A DNA stretch of 64,000 bases from Streptosporangiaceae bacterium NEAU-GS5 (GTDB lineage Bacteria > Actinomycetota > Actinomycetes > Streptosporangiales > Streptosporangiaceae): positions 49,104 to 113,103 of the forward strand of contig JAGFNW010000030.1 of assembly GCA_017592665.1 (NCBI GenBank). The letters run 5' to 3'. The notes under the pieces were generated by a model. The model worked only from the letters and a program-made list of their open reading frames with translations. It searched no databases and was not told the DNA's origin. The position numbers were made by a program, and so were the translations under genes. Numbering within the stretch: position 1 is the stretch's first letter; every line of letters starts with the position of its first letter. Shown piece after piece: positions 54,301 through 63,845 of the stretch.

Positions 54301-56631
54301 CAGAAGCTGAGTGTAAAACTCGGCAACGGCACGACGACGTGCTACACCTACGACTCCGAGACCTTCCGCCTGACCCACCTGTTCACGCGGCGAAGCGGTG
54401 TCATCGCCGCCAACGACTGCGCCAGCAACACCGCTGACGCTCCACGTCCGCAGCGGCCCTGCGGGATGCAGAACCTGCACTACACCTACGACCCCGTCGG
54501 CAACATCACCCACATCCAGGACGACGCGCAGGACAGCCGCTTCTTCGCCAACAGTTTTGTCGAGCCGAGCAACCACTTCATCTACGACGCGCTCTACCGG
54601 CTAATCGAGGGCACCGGCCGCGAGAACGCGGCTGCCGTCGCGCCGCCCCGCAACCGGGAAGACCCGTGGCCTACGGACGGCTTTCCCTCCGCCGATGCGC
54701 TGCGCAACTATACGCAGCGCTACCGCTACGACGCTGTTGGCAATCTCGTCGCAATGGTGCACCAGGTCGGCAACGGCAACGGCTGGACGCGGCATTACAC
54801 CACCCGGTCCGACAGCAACCGGCTCGATCAGGCCTGGTACGGCAACAACACGCTCGAGGCCGTCACCTATCGCCACGACGCCCACGGCAACATGCTTAAC
54901 CTCAATCGGGCCACGCCACCGCCGCCGCTCGACCCAGAGGATGAGTGGGGGCTGGATATCCGCTGGGACTGGCGCGACATGATCATGGGTTTCGATCTGG
55001 AAGGCGGCGGGGTAGCGCGCTATCACTATGGCGTCGACAAGCAACGCACACGCAAGTACATAGTGCGCAATACCACGGCGGGCACCCCCGGCCCGGTGGA
55101 AGACCGCATCTACCTCGGCAGCTATGAACTGTATCGCCGCCGCAATCCGGACGGAACGGTGGTCGAGGAGATCGATTCGTTGCACCTGTTCGAAGGCGAG
55201 CAGCGCGTGCTGTTGGTGGACGATGTGATCAAAGCAGGGGGCACGGCCAATCCGCGCCACGACAGGCTGCCGGTCAAGGAACAGACACTATTTCGACATC
55301 AATACACCAATCACCTGGGATCGGCGTGCCTCGAGCTCGATGAGGGAGCGCGAATCATTTCGTACGAGGAGTACCACCCGTACGGGACGAGGGCGTACCG
55401 GCTGATGAACTCGGCGGTCGAAGCGCCCCCCAAGCGGTATCGATATGCCGGGATGGAGCGCGATGAAGAGAGCGGGCTGGGGTACCACTCGGCGCGGTAC
55501 CGCGTCCCGTGGCTGGGCAGGTGGTGCTCGGCAGATCCTTCGGGAACCAGGGATGGAGCCAATCTGTATTCATACGTTAGTAATCGACCGACAAGGCTGA
55601 TCGACGAGGATGGACAGGTCGGAACGCAACCAAGTCTTTCCTCGGGAGAATTCCTAGCATCAGGCAGGTACGGTTGGCTGCACAGCCTGCCGGGTTACAC
55701 GAAAGAGCATCCAATTCCCGCGAGCTGGCTAAGTTACGCCTTCGAGCAGGCATACGGGAAGGCCACGGCCGAGGCACTAGCGTCACGGATTTACAGCAAC
55801 TCGCAGACAGCATTGTGGAGCAACTCGTTCGCTGGACCGAAGACCTCACTAGATCTTTCTTTCGCCGCTGAGTTGCGGGCGCTGATGGACCAGGGTCAGC
55901 TGATTGATGTGACGGACTTTTACCTGCGCGCACGGAGTAACGCGCAGGCAGGAGGTCCTGTCTCACCCCAGGGCCTGGCAGCATTCCACGAGACCGCGCT
56001 GAAGCAGGTGGCGACGAACATCAAGGGTGAGGGCGTCGCTCGGAAATCCGCCCAAGGCCAGGCGATCCCCAGGAACCTCGCGAGCGAACTTGCACCCGGA
56101 AAGACGCCACCCGCTCAGCCAGGTAAAGCCGACCTGAAGGTGGACGTGACCAGTTTCCCCAAGAAGTCGGGCACCCTTGGCGGGGCTGGTCCCGATGTTG
56201 CCACCAAGGTCCCTGCTGAGGGAACGAAGCCGACGGAGGTGGTCGAGCCAGTCGGCGAGATCCCGAAGGTGCGTGTTGACGTTCCGGAAGGGAGGGCGTC
56301 GTCCACGCCTGGGATGTCAGGTTCAGCGAGGGTTGGACTTAACGCGGGTTGGGGCGCTTTCCTGATGATCATGCTCTGGGCGCTACCAGACGACAAGCGA
56401 GAGGAGTTCCTAACGCACAATCTTGAGTTCTGGAAGGCCACGGCAAAGCTCGTGCCCGAGCGTAGTGACATGACGGAGGACTTCGTCCAGAAACAGCTCA
56501 CAAACCCCGTCGAGCCGGGTCCTGGGGTTGCGGACGTCATGAGGAGGGCGGGTTGGGTCTGGAGTTCCGAAGAGCGGACCTGGAAAGAGCAGACGTACTA
56601 CCGCTCCGTCAGACTCACTATCGGGCAGTAA
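48307..56631 (+). CDS. SpvB/TcdB/RHS toxin (TcB-TcC fusion type) with variable C-terminal domain
   Basis: A 2774-aa protein, start ATG 48307 with AGGGGAGGA. Order of domains: SpvB N-terminal region (about 35-310, starting GGGAIRGVGEKF); FG-GAP/VCBS-like repeats (about 540-760, four DxDGDG-type turns such as DLDGDGHPD); TcdB middle regions (about 800-1100; HHGYFDGVEREFRGFG); RHS/YD repeats (about 1330-2330); RHS core (about 2331-2438) ending PSGTRDGANLYSYVSNRPTR. In TcB-TcC proteins the RHS part forms a hollow cocoon, and an aspartyl autoprotease in the core frees the toxic C-terminus. The last 336 residues (2439-2774) are such a variable tip, with KEHPIPASWL, a Pro-rich linker and one hydrophobic stretch (GAFLMIMLWAL). 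The toxin activity is not recognised. Confidence 0.92.
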   Translation: MAEGLGSMRPKSAPSGPGQESFSTSAPAIVLPKGGGAIRGVGEKFAANPVTGTGSMSVPIATSPGRSGFGPQLWLTYDSGAGNGPFGFGWGLSLPSITRKTDKGLPQYLDAVDSDVFILSGAEDLVPVYRQDADGTWIAGRQGFQRDAVGFWVRDAFGRLVVHEDELDGYRVRRYRPRVEGLFARIERWSKISSPGDVHWRSISKDNILTLYGHDPNSRIADPLDADRIFSWLICESRDDKGNGIRYIYKPEDGTWQSRPGQGDPFTQVYQLNRGGADHARRTAQRYLQRVLYGNVKPLLDAQGRRPQHLSDLPRPPTDTGADWLFEVRFDYGELDDGDPTGQSEKRWLYRPDAFSSYRSGFEVRTCRRCERVLMLHHIPDQPAPPGRAAQPGYRGVVRSTEFTYDDESDPHLATRPVYSFLKQVLQTGWKREGGSILRRSLPPVEFEYTKPEVQDALEDVNPESLENLPIGLDGGAYRWTDLHGEGIPGILTEQAGAWYYKRNWSPVPAKLPDGSEAVKATLAPLEAVALKPNVTLSSGAEFMDLAGDGQPDIVLMEGVTPGLYEHDEAEGWQPFRPFTSHLNRDLRDRNLKLVDLDGDGHPDVLITEDDAFVWHASLAEEGFGPARRVAYALDEEKGARIVFADGTQSIYLADMSGDGLTDLVRIRNSEICYWPNLGYCRFGAKVTMDFVDENGHAACFDHGDQFDHKRIRLADIDGSGTTDIIYLHRDGVRLYFNQSGNSWSQPNTLRMFPRIDDLASIVTADLLGNGTACLVWSSPLPGDAGRPMRYVNLMGQDKPHLLVKVKNNLGATTDVRYAPSTKFYLQDKRDGKPWVTRLPFPVHVVEGVSVTDKWRGTTFSTTYSYHHGYFDGVEREFRGFGRVEQIDTEDYGTFSAGNVASPYITTDHELYQPPVKTVTWFHTGAFIDQGRVPSLYATEYFPNWFEALRPQAKDVLGGFQEHTLPEPDLPGLDLTAEEWREALRACKGRPLRQETYELDVDALRDAVHKSVKLFSTTCHNCRIDRLQARGTNPHAVFLVTESEAITYHYELDLRPAQLKPDPLVSHTLNLRIDEYGNVLQSVAVGYPRFLPFDDTDAALNTQTVSLIRKVQSELHIAYTETRYTDELSGSDILADNHRPPLPCDIRTYELTGITAKDASDVSTADARDDRYFSIDELRAYRLSERRQTSGKAVGTLQYHEQPDRTSNPPPAQKRLVEEVRTLYFDDASGTAAPTKPLDFGQHGPRGLKYEDYKLALTDALLTAVFGAKLAQSVAGSSVKQKLASATTSGYMSGAELADRLNPLDTAGQFWMRSGVAGFAADATRHFFLPERYEDSFGNVTEIAFDSRDLYIQSTKDARGNELRITEFDFRVLAPRAMQDANANVTRAAYDVLGMPVAVAMESGGDTLAGLSPGLLDPSPSEVARFMELEPYSETDPRRWLGQATSRFAYHLGGVVGVDGRVTWEAQPAAACAIQRETHVAQLAGQQTKIQLSIEYSDGGGNVLVKKAQAEPDPESRQQNPPLRWIASGKAVLNNKGKPVKQYEPYFSHTEHRFDEMEAANEVGVTPVMYYDAPGRLIRAEMPDGSVSRVEFSPWHVKTFDANDTAFDTDPAKRSDWYNRRKDPAHPRFAEFSDTQSSRAAEQSEKHANTPAMMHLDSLGREVITIAHNRTPDAIGVWQDDFYATFTKLDTEGKPLWIRDARGNLVMQYISPYKPTRLAGTPPDPHQPGDTTSEYLPDGAVPCYDIAGNLLFQHSMDAGDRWMLMDAAGKPMLAWDLNDKGPGAAVQARMFHTEYDELHRLIKQWLKIDTAAAALTEVFDYCDSAQPLLPDNRVNLADAKQRNLIGQPVRHWDPSGLSTVERIDLSGKPAHVTRTLIKPDADGGTGVLHWGITNRRSLLEAETFRQITEYDALGRVKRLYNWHRDITFGASGAQQPTPGATNRVAVYEPEYSARGTLVSEWLHVRATKTTYSNDRVSFRQDTQRSRQAIKQITYNAKGQKLSVKLGNGTTTCYTYDSETFRLTHLFTRRSGVIAANDCASNTADAPRPQRPCGMQNLHYTYDPVGNITHIQDDAQDSRFFANSFVEPSNHFIYDALYRLIEGTGRENAAAVAPPRNREDPWPTDGFPSADALRNYTQRYRYDAVGNLVAMVHQVGNGNGWTRHYTTRSDSNRLDQAWYGNNTLEAVTYRHDAHGNMLNLNRATPPPPLDPEDEWGLDIRWDWRDMIMGFDLEGGGVARYHYGVDKQRTRKYIVRNTTAGTPGPVEDRIYLGSYELYRRRNPDGTVVEEIDSLHLFEGEQRVLLVDDVIKAGGTANPRHDRLPVKEQTLFRHQYTNHLGSACLELDEGARIISYEEYHPYGTRAYRLMNSAVEAPPKRYRYAGMERDEESGLGYHSARYRVPWLGRWCSADPSGTRDGANLYSYVSNRPTRLIDEDGQVGTQPSLSSGEFLASGRYGWLHSLPGYTKEHPIPASWLSYAFEQAYGKATAEALASRIYSNSQTALWSNSFAGPKTSLDLSFAAELRALMDQGQLIDVTDFYLRARSNAQAGGPVSPQGLAAFHETALKQVATNIKGEGVARKSAQGQAIPRNLASELAPGKTPPAQPGKADLKVDVTSFPKKSGTLGGAGPDVATKVPAEGTKPTEVVEPVGEIPKVRVDVPEGRASSTPGMSGSARVGLNAGWGAFLMIMLWALPDDKREEFLTHNLEFWKATAKLVPERSDMTEDFVQKQLTNPVEPGPGVADVMRRAGWVWSSEERTWKEQTYYRSVRLTIGQ

Positions 56632-56796
56632 GCTGCCGCGGTAGTGGGATAGAAATGGACGCTTCGGATTTGAGTGGGGCATAGGGTCCGCTGCCTGGTA
56701 CAGGAAGACAGGGAGCGGGCGAGGAATGGATCGCGCTGATGGATGACCATGCCTGCCCGGTTAAGGGTGTCGTGATCTCAATTCGATGGAGAGAAA

Positions 56797-57732
56797 ATGG
56801 CAAACGCAGTGGACTGGCCCGAAGCGGTCTGGCAAGAGATCAATGACGCCGTGCTCGCCGAGGTGTCAAAGGTTCGCACCGCACAGAAGGTGTTTCCCAC
56901 GTCGGTGCTTGACGGCGATCCGACGGAGGTTGCGAACGACGTCATCGAGTTTCCCGAGGTCCCCCGAAGGGCGGGCGTACCGAGAAAGTACCTCAGCATC
57001 CGCGAAGGGCAAACCAAGCCATTCGTCGAGATCTACCTCGAATTCCCGTTGACGACCGCGCAGGTGGCCAGGGAGGCGCAGCTCAAGACCTGCAAGACGC
57101 TCGCCAGGATGGCTGCGAAGGCGGTGGGACTCGCCGAAGACGTCGTCCTTTTCCAGGGAAGCGACGGCAAGCTGCCAGCCGATGTGATCGCGGACCCGGC
57201 GCTGGCTGGAAAGGGCCTGCTTGGAGAATCGCAACGGGGCGACGCCGACGACGACAACCCGTACAAGGTCAGCCGTCCCATCCCGGTCGAACCGCCAGAG
57301 GGCAGGCGGAAGGGTGTGACCTGGGGCGAACCGACTTTCTCGGCCGTGACCGATGGCATCGCATTGCTTGCCGCGAAAGCGCAGGCACCGAAGTTCGCGC
57401 TCTTCCTGCCCGTCAGGGCGTACGCCGATACCTTCGTGCCTCCGGGCGACCAAAGCCTGATCACGACGGCCGAGCGCATCAAGCCGCTGGTCGAAGGAGG
57501 CTTCATGGAGGTCGTCACGCTGCCGGAGACCAAGGGCTTGCTGGTCGCGCTCGCCGGCGACCCGACAAGCCTTCATGTGGGCCGTGAGGCGACGACGGAG
57601 TTCGTCCGTAAGGAAGGCGCACAGTACTTCTTCCGCGTGGTCGAGCGGATTCAGTTCGTGGCACGCGATCCCCGCGCCTTTGTGTTGCTTGACTTTCAGC
57701 CGCCGGGCGCCCTAGGCGCCAAGACGCCATAG
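56797..57732 (+). CDS. Encapsulin-like HK97-fold shell protein
   Basis: The ATG at 56797 follows GGAGA; 311 aa. It follows family 1 encapsulins along almost the whole length: VWQEINDAVLAEV at the N-terminus; PFVEIYLEFPLTTAQVAREA (75-94), equivalent to the strand before the P-domain helix; ARMAAKAVGLAEDVVLFQGS (103-122), matching the encapsulin KVAEFEDEVIFRG segment; and LLVALAGDPTSLHVGREATT with FRVVERIQFVARDPRAFVLL (248-298), matching the A-domain end. An acidic-basic insertion of about 50 residues (133-182) is extra. Encapsulins assemble into protein cages that hold cargo. It lies 165 bp after the toxin and 20 bp before the TcA-like gene. A phage-type capsid of the same fold is the alternative, but no portal, protease or terminase gene is present. 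Confidence 0.8.
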   Translation: MANAVDWPEAVWQEINDAVLAEVSKVRTAQKVFPTSVLDGDPTEVANDVIEFPEVPRRAGVPRKYLSIREGQTKPFVEIYLEFPLTTAQVAREAQLKTCKTLARMAAKAVGLAEDVVLFQGSDGKLPADVIADPALAGKGLLGESQRGDADDDNPYKVSRPIPVEPPEGRRKGVTWGEPTFSAVTDGIALLAAKAQAPKFALFLPVRAYADTFVPPGDQSLITTAERIKPLVEGGFMEVVTLPETKGLLVALAGDPTSLHVGREATTEFVRKEGAQYFFRVVERIQFVARDPRAFVLLDFQPPGALGAKTP

Positions 57733-57752
57733 GACGCCTGGAGGAGGTCCAG

Positions 57753-60700
57753 ATGCCGCCCGAAAGACTCGACATCGGCTCTGTAGGCGAAGACGTTGCC
57801 TGGCTGCATAAGGCGCTGGAAGCGCGCGGCTTTGCGGTGTCGGCCGAGGAGGAGAAGCGCAGATTCTTCGGCCCCTCTACTCGGGACGCGCTTCGCGACT
57901 GCCAGACCTGTCATGGGCTGAACGCCACCGGCGAAGTCGACGATCCGACCACCGCACTGCTCAATGCGACTCGCCGAAGCGGTGCTGTTCGAGGCGGCCT
58001 CGGAGATGGGCCTGGACTCGATGCGGGTCGCTTCGAGCATCCCGGGTTGCCCGGAATGCCAGAACCTTGCCCTCAGGTACGGGGTCCAGCATGTACGGCC
58101 GCTGAGAGTGCGGTGAGAACCGTGACACAACGCCATCCGTTCAGCGCACCGCGCATCGGCGACCGCGGCGACGACGTTCGTCGGCTCCAGGCCACCTTGC
58201 AGCTGCTGGGCGCCCCGGTGCCGGATGAGGAAACCAGCGACGGCGTCTTCGGCGCTGGCACCGAGACTGCCCTGCGCGACTGGCAGCGGTCCGTCCGGCT
58301 GGAGGCGTCGGGGGTGCCTGATGAGCGAACCAGTGAGTGGGCCCAGACTCTGCTCGTACGACAACCTGTCCGGATTGTGCTGGGCCAGGTGACCACCCAG
58401 GAAGGCCGACCGGTTCAGGGGCTGGTGGTGCGTGCCTACGACGCCAACCTCGTCGGCGATCACCCCATTGCGGTCGGCGACGGAATGGGGCCGGCCGTGA
58501 CCGGCCCTGACGGCCGCTTTGAGCTCCGCTATTCGGCTGCGGACCTGGGACGGCCCGGCAAGGCAGCGCCCGACCTGGTGCTGCGGGCGTATCCCGACGC
58601 AGCAGCCGCCGAACCGGTCGCCTCCTCGCCGGTCATGTTCGGCGCCGAGCCCGTGGCACTGGTGCCGCTTGTCGTCGGAGTCGCCGTGCGGCCGTCTACG
58701 CTTGACCGACTGCTCGGCCAAGTCACGCCGGCGTTGAACGGTACCCGGCTGGCCGCCGTGGACACCGCGGCTGGCCTAACCTACTTGGCAGGCACGACGG
58801 GTGTACCCCAGTCCGACGTGGCCACGCTGGTGCACGCCGCCGCACTTGCCGAGGAGGCCGACCGGCTGGTCGACGGCGACGCTGGGGCGGCAGCGGCGAC
58901 CGCGGCGGCCCGTACCATCGCGGTGTTCTACGCCTGGGTGCGCGCGGACCCGCCGGCCGACCTGGACAGCGTGCTCGGGACTCCCGCGGCGGTGCTGGCG
59001 GACCGGCTGGCGCAGGCGGCCGCGGACGGACTGGTACCGCCCGGCGCGGACCGCGAGGCTGTCACCGGCGCGATCATCGAGCTACAGGCGCGCCGGATGC
59101 TGCGGCCGGCCGGGCCGGGGAAGCCGGTCTCGATCGGCGACGTGCTGGGTACCATCCCGGCCGACCGGCGGCTGGACGATGTTACGGCGCTGGCAGTGAG
59201 CCGGATGGTGGCCGAGGAGGGCGGTCGGGGCGACGGGTTCTGGCATATGCTGTCCGCCGCCGGGCTCGGAGAGGCGCAGGTGCGCGATATCCGACTGGCG
59301 TTCGCCCTCGACGACCTGTCCCGCGGCGACCTGCGGCTGATCCAGGCGCTGCAGGCCGTGACCCCCGTGGACCACGACGGCACGACGGTTCACCTCGCGC
59401 CGCTGCGCCCGAACCGGTGGATGGAGATCGTTGCCACCGCGGCGGGGGACGGCGCGGACGGCGGCCGGATCCCGGCTGACGCGGCGGAGCTGGCTCAGCG
59501 GGTAGAGCGGCTGCACCCGTCCGCTACCTTTCGCGCCAATCTGGACGTCGGGCTGCTCCGCCAGACCGGGTACCCGGCCGCCCGAGTGGCCGACTTCCTC
59601 GGCGAGCATCCCGGCTTCGACCTCGTGACGACCACGGTTGAGCCGTTCCTCGCCGAGGCTGGGCTGGCCGGCGACGGCGAGCTGCGGGCCGGCCTGCTCA
59701 CAGCTCAGCGAATGGTGCGGATCGGTGCCGACCAGGGTGAGCTGGACGCCCTGGCCCGGGCGGGCGTCGGGGACATCGCCCTGTTCGCCCTGCGCGACCG
59801 GGGAAGCCTGGCCACCCGGCTCAGCGACAAGATGCCAGAGTCAAGGCTGGCCATGTTGCACGGGCGGGCGCAGCGCATGCTCACCGCGGCCCTGGGTGCC
59901 GCCACCGTGTTCGCGCCCCGGTTCGGTGCGGCGCCGTCGCATCGCGCCGCGGCCGCGCCGGTGCCGGCCGGGTTTCCCAGCGTGCAGCAGTTGTTCGGCG
60001 ACCAGTCTGGATGCGAGTGCGGAACGTGCCGTAGCGTGCTCGGGCCATCGGCGTACCTGGTGGACCTGCTGCACCTGCTTGATCGCACCGGGTTCGGCGG
60101 GCAGCTGCAGAACCGTCGCCCGGACCTTGCCGAGCTGGAGCTGAGCTGCGCCAACACTGACACGCCGCTGCCGTACGTCGACCTGGTACTCGAGATCCTG
60201 GAAGCCGCGGCCGCCCTGCCCAGTCCGGCCATCGCGCTCACCCCGGCCGAAGCCGACCAGCTTGAAAACGGCAGCGTGCCGGCGCCGTTGCAGGCCGAGC
60301 TGGCCAAGCACGCCGCCGACGAACTGGGAACGCTCAGCGTCGAGGTCGCCGCGGCACAGGTGCTGATCTTCCCGCCGTTCTGGCGTGTCGTCGTGCGGGA
60401 CCGCAAGCGGCGGTGGCCGGCCCGCCTGTGGCGGCGCCGGCTCGGCGTCCGCTGGACGTCCGGCGCGGCGATTCCCGGCTCGGCTCTGGTGCCAGAGGCC
60501 CGGATAGACGCGACCCGGCAGGCGCTGGCCGCCGGGATAGCGCCGCCGGATCTCGTTTCGCTCGTGGCTCCTGAGCCGGAAGCACCGGTGGTCGGCGTGC
60601 CGACAGTCACCGCCGCCGCGCCGCCCGACGACCAGCTCGAGCATACCGTCGAGCTGGTTCGCTCGATGGTCATCGAGCTTGCCGGGGGCGGCTGGGTCGG

Positions 60701-63700
60701 CGCCGTCCTCATCCTGTCCGTCGACGGCGCCGACATCCGCGGTATTCAGGTGCAGCCGGGGATCCTAGTGCTGGAGATCGCCCGGGGACTAGCGGCTGGG
60801 CAGATCCACCCGTACCTGGCCAACCTGGTGCCGCCGCTGGAGTACCAGGTGACCCAGGAACCGCGGCCTCCGGGCCTGCGCGGGCGGTGGACGCTGGCCT
60901 CGACGGTCACCGCGACCGTCCGGTTCAGCCCAGATCAGGTGGTCGTGCAGGGCCTGACGTACGGCTCGGCGGACCACGGCGATGACGCGCTGTTCCCGGA
61001 GAACAGGGACCCTGAGGCGTATCGCCTGCTGAACGCCGTTAGCTATCCGCTTGACCTGCCGTTCGACCAGTTCCGCGAGGAGGTACGGGCCTGCCTCGCC
61101 ATCGCCGGCGGTTCCCGTCTCGACCTGCTGCGGACACTGCTGCCCGCCAGCCGGTACGTCAGCGTGGACGACGCCTGCGAGGTGCTCGGCGCGGCACCCG
61201 CGCAGCTCGCCATTATCACCGAGCCACCGGCCAGCGCCGCGCGGGCCGCCGCGCTCTGGGGCCTTGCTGAGGCCGGCAACTCGCTGTCCGACCCGCTCGA
61301 TGGCGCCGCGCCGCCGGTGCCCGCCGACTGGGTGGGCGCGCTGAGCCGGGCGTCGGTCCTACTCGACCGCTCGGGCGTGGAGCTGCCGACCTTGCAGGCC
61401 ATGTTCGCCACCCGTTACCTGGCCGAAGTGGCCGCCGATGTCCACACGGACCCGGCCTACGAGTGCCGGCCCAGCCGACTCACCATCGCCGGGCTCGGGG
61501 TGTCCAGCCTGGACCGGTTGCAGCGGCTGCTGCGGCTGCGGCGCATCACTGACTGGCCGGTACGAGACACCGACATGGTGCTGCGCGCGCTGACCCGGCC
61601 GGGAACCGACCCTCTTGACGGCGAGGCCGCCATCCGCGCACTTGGCCACGTGGCGGAGATCGCCACTCGGACCGCCACGACGGCCCGGTTCGTCGCCGTG
61701 TGGCTCGGTGCGGTCGAAACTACCGGGTACGTTGACCTGGAGGCGGCCGGGACGCCCACGCAGCCCTCGCTGTACGCCGAGGTCTTCCTCGATCCCCGGC
61801 ATCTGGGGGCGCCAGGCGCCGCCGATTTCGCACTCAGCGCCGATGGCACCGAACTGGCGTACCTCACGGGCGCCGAGAACCCGGTCGCGCTCACCGGCCG
61901 GCTCGCGTACGCCAGCACCGCGCTGCGGCTTCGGCCTGCTGAGCTCGCCGAGCTTGTCGGCACCGGCCCGCGGGCCGTCGTGGCGGACGAGTTGACCTTG
62001 CCCAATCTGTGGATGCTGCAGCGGCAGGTGACCCTCGCGCGCGCGGCCGGGATATCGGTTCGGGAGAGCCGGCTGCTGCAGTCGCTGACCGGCATCTCGC
62101 CGCTCCCCAGCGAGCCCCTGGCGGTCGACATCGCCGGGCGGCGGATCCTGGAGTTCCTCGACGCCATCGACGCCGTCCGCGCCAGCGGCTTTACCGTTGC
62201 CGAGCTCGCCTGGTGTCTCGACGGGACCGAGGTCGACGAGGCCGCGCGGGCGCGGCGTCGGCTCGACCAGCTCCGCTGGCTCATCGACCTGCAGGGCGCC
62301 CTGCGCGACGTCCAGCCCTCCGTCAGCGGCGAGGTCACCGACGTGGCGCTCCGGACGCTGCTGCGGTCGGCGGGCTGGCCGGACCCGCTGATCGACCGGG
62401 TGCTGGGAGGGGAGGACGACCAGCTCGGGCTGGCGTCGCCGGTCGTCCTGGACGTGGTGGTCACGGCCGCTGCGGCGCCTGCCCTGCCACCGGGCGGCCC
62501 GTTCACGCTCGTGGTGGCCGAGGCCGGGCATTACCTCCTGGGGCTTAGCCGACCGCCGACTGCGGCGGACTTCGCCGCGCTGGACCAGGTGGCCGGGCTG
62601 GGGCCGCTCGCCGATGACACCTCGCCGGCCGCTCATCTGTCGTCCAACTGGACGGACCTGCAGGACCGCACCCGTTCGCTGAGTCGCTGGCTGCAGTCGG
62701 TCGCGTTGCCGCGGGTCTCCGCAGCGCTGCGCTTCACCGTCCCGGCGCCCCTGGACGGGCAGAATCCGCGCGCTTTGCCGCCGGACGGGCTGGGCAGGGT
62801 GATGCGGCTGACCGCGGGCGGCGACGTCGAGATCGACGGCTTCCTCACCGCTGCTGACGCCCAGCGGCTGCGCATCTGGGTTGCTGGCGCTTCCAACGAG
62901 GCGGCTGTGCGCGCCGCTGTCGCACCGCTCGTCGGCGTGCCGCCGGCCCTTGGGGTGGCGGCTGCCCCCCTGAGCTACGAGCCAGTGCTGCGCACGCTCA
63001 CCCTGGTCGGCTACCCGGCCAGCGCCGACGTTCCGCGGCTGACCGCACTCGTCGACAACGCCAGCTACACGGCCGCCGTCCAGGCGCTGGTCGCCGCGGC
63101 GACGGCCTATGCGGAACAACGCCCGAGCCGGAGGCTGCTCGACCGCGATGCCGTCCTGCGGCTGTTCATGGAGCTCCTTACTCCGCAGCAGCGGTACGCC
63201 GCCGTGCAGGACGCGCTGGTCGCACCGCTCCGCCGACAGCGCGCCGCTGACCTGCTCAGCGCGCGTACGGGCATCGACTCGCGGTTGCTCGACGTGCTTG
63301 ACGCCGAGGCCGAAGCGGCCGCCCCGCCCGCGGACCTGGTCAAAGACCTCGCGTCCGAGGCGCTGCTCGGCGTCGCGATCCGCGACGTGCGCTCCGCCGA
63401 TATGCTGGCTCACCCGCTGGCGGCGTTAAACCGCTGGGATCGGGCTGGCCTACTCGTTCGCCGACTGGGCGTGCTGCCCGCGGAGGCGCCGTGGCACGGC
63501 ACGGCTGGCTTCACCGGGCTGGACCCTTTCGGGCTTGGCCCCGGCGCCGATGCCGCCGGCTCGGCGTACGGCCGCTGGCGCGCCGCCGCCACCCTGTACG
63601 ACCTGCGCGGCATCGTGCCCGGCGCGGGCGCCACCCTGGAGCGAGTCAGGACCGCGGAGACGGCGGAGGCCGGGATCGGCGCGCTGGCCGACGCGTTCGA

Positions 63701-63845
63701 GGTAGCCGGGGCAGACGTGACCGCGCTGCTGGCGGTCGACACGCCCGTCGACCAGCCCGCCCAGCTGCGCTCCCCGGCCGTCCTGCGGCGGATCGTCGAC
63801 GCGGCGCAGGCCTTGCGCCGACTGCGGGTGCCCGCCGAGGGGCTA
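57753..63845 (+). CDS. TcA-like toxin subunit with two peptidoglycan-binding domains, interrupted by an IS
   Basis: The ATG at 57753 follows GGAGGAGG. About 2030 codons remain before an IS5-type element cuts the gene. Domains: peptidoglycan-binding_1 (about 4-70) and again (about 133-200); carboxypeptidase-regulatory-like beta-sandwich (about 208-310; LGQVTTQEGRPVQGLVVRAY, GPDGRFELRY); VRP1/TcA region with the hallmark FPSVQQLF...CECGTCRSVLGPSAYLVDLL (about 740-780); then long TcA-like helical repeats (for example GFTVAELAWCLDGTEVDEAA). TcA proteins bind the cell surface and form the pore and channel through which TcB-TcC cargo passes. The C-terminal neuraminidase-like and pore parts are not visible and must lie beyond the IS, if still present. 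Peptidoglycan-binding domains on a TcA-like protein suggest cell-wall anchoring. Confidence 0.85.

Noticed and set aside
56797..57732. Reading the HK97-fold protein as evidence of a prophage
   Set aside because: No terminase, portal, protease, tail or lysis genes are nearby, and the segment-by-segment match is to encapsulins.
57753..57800. RLDIGSVG at the start of the TcA-like protein as an encapsulin loading peptide
   Set aside because: It is the ordinary beginning of a peptidoglycan-binding domain (L.iGs.G.dV..L) and is N-terminal, not C-terminal.
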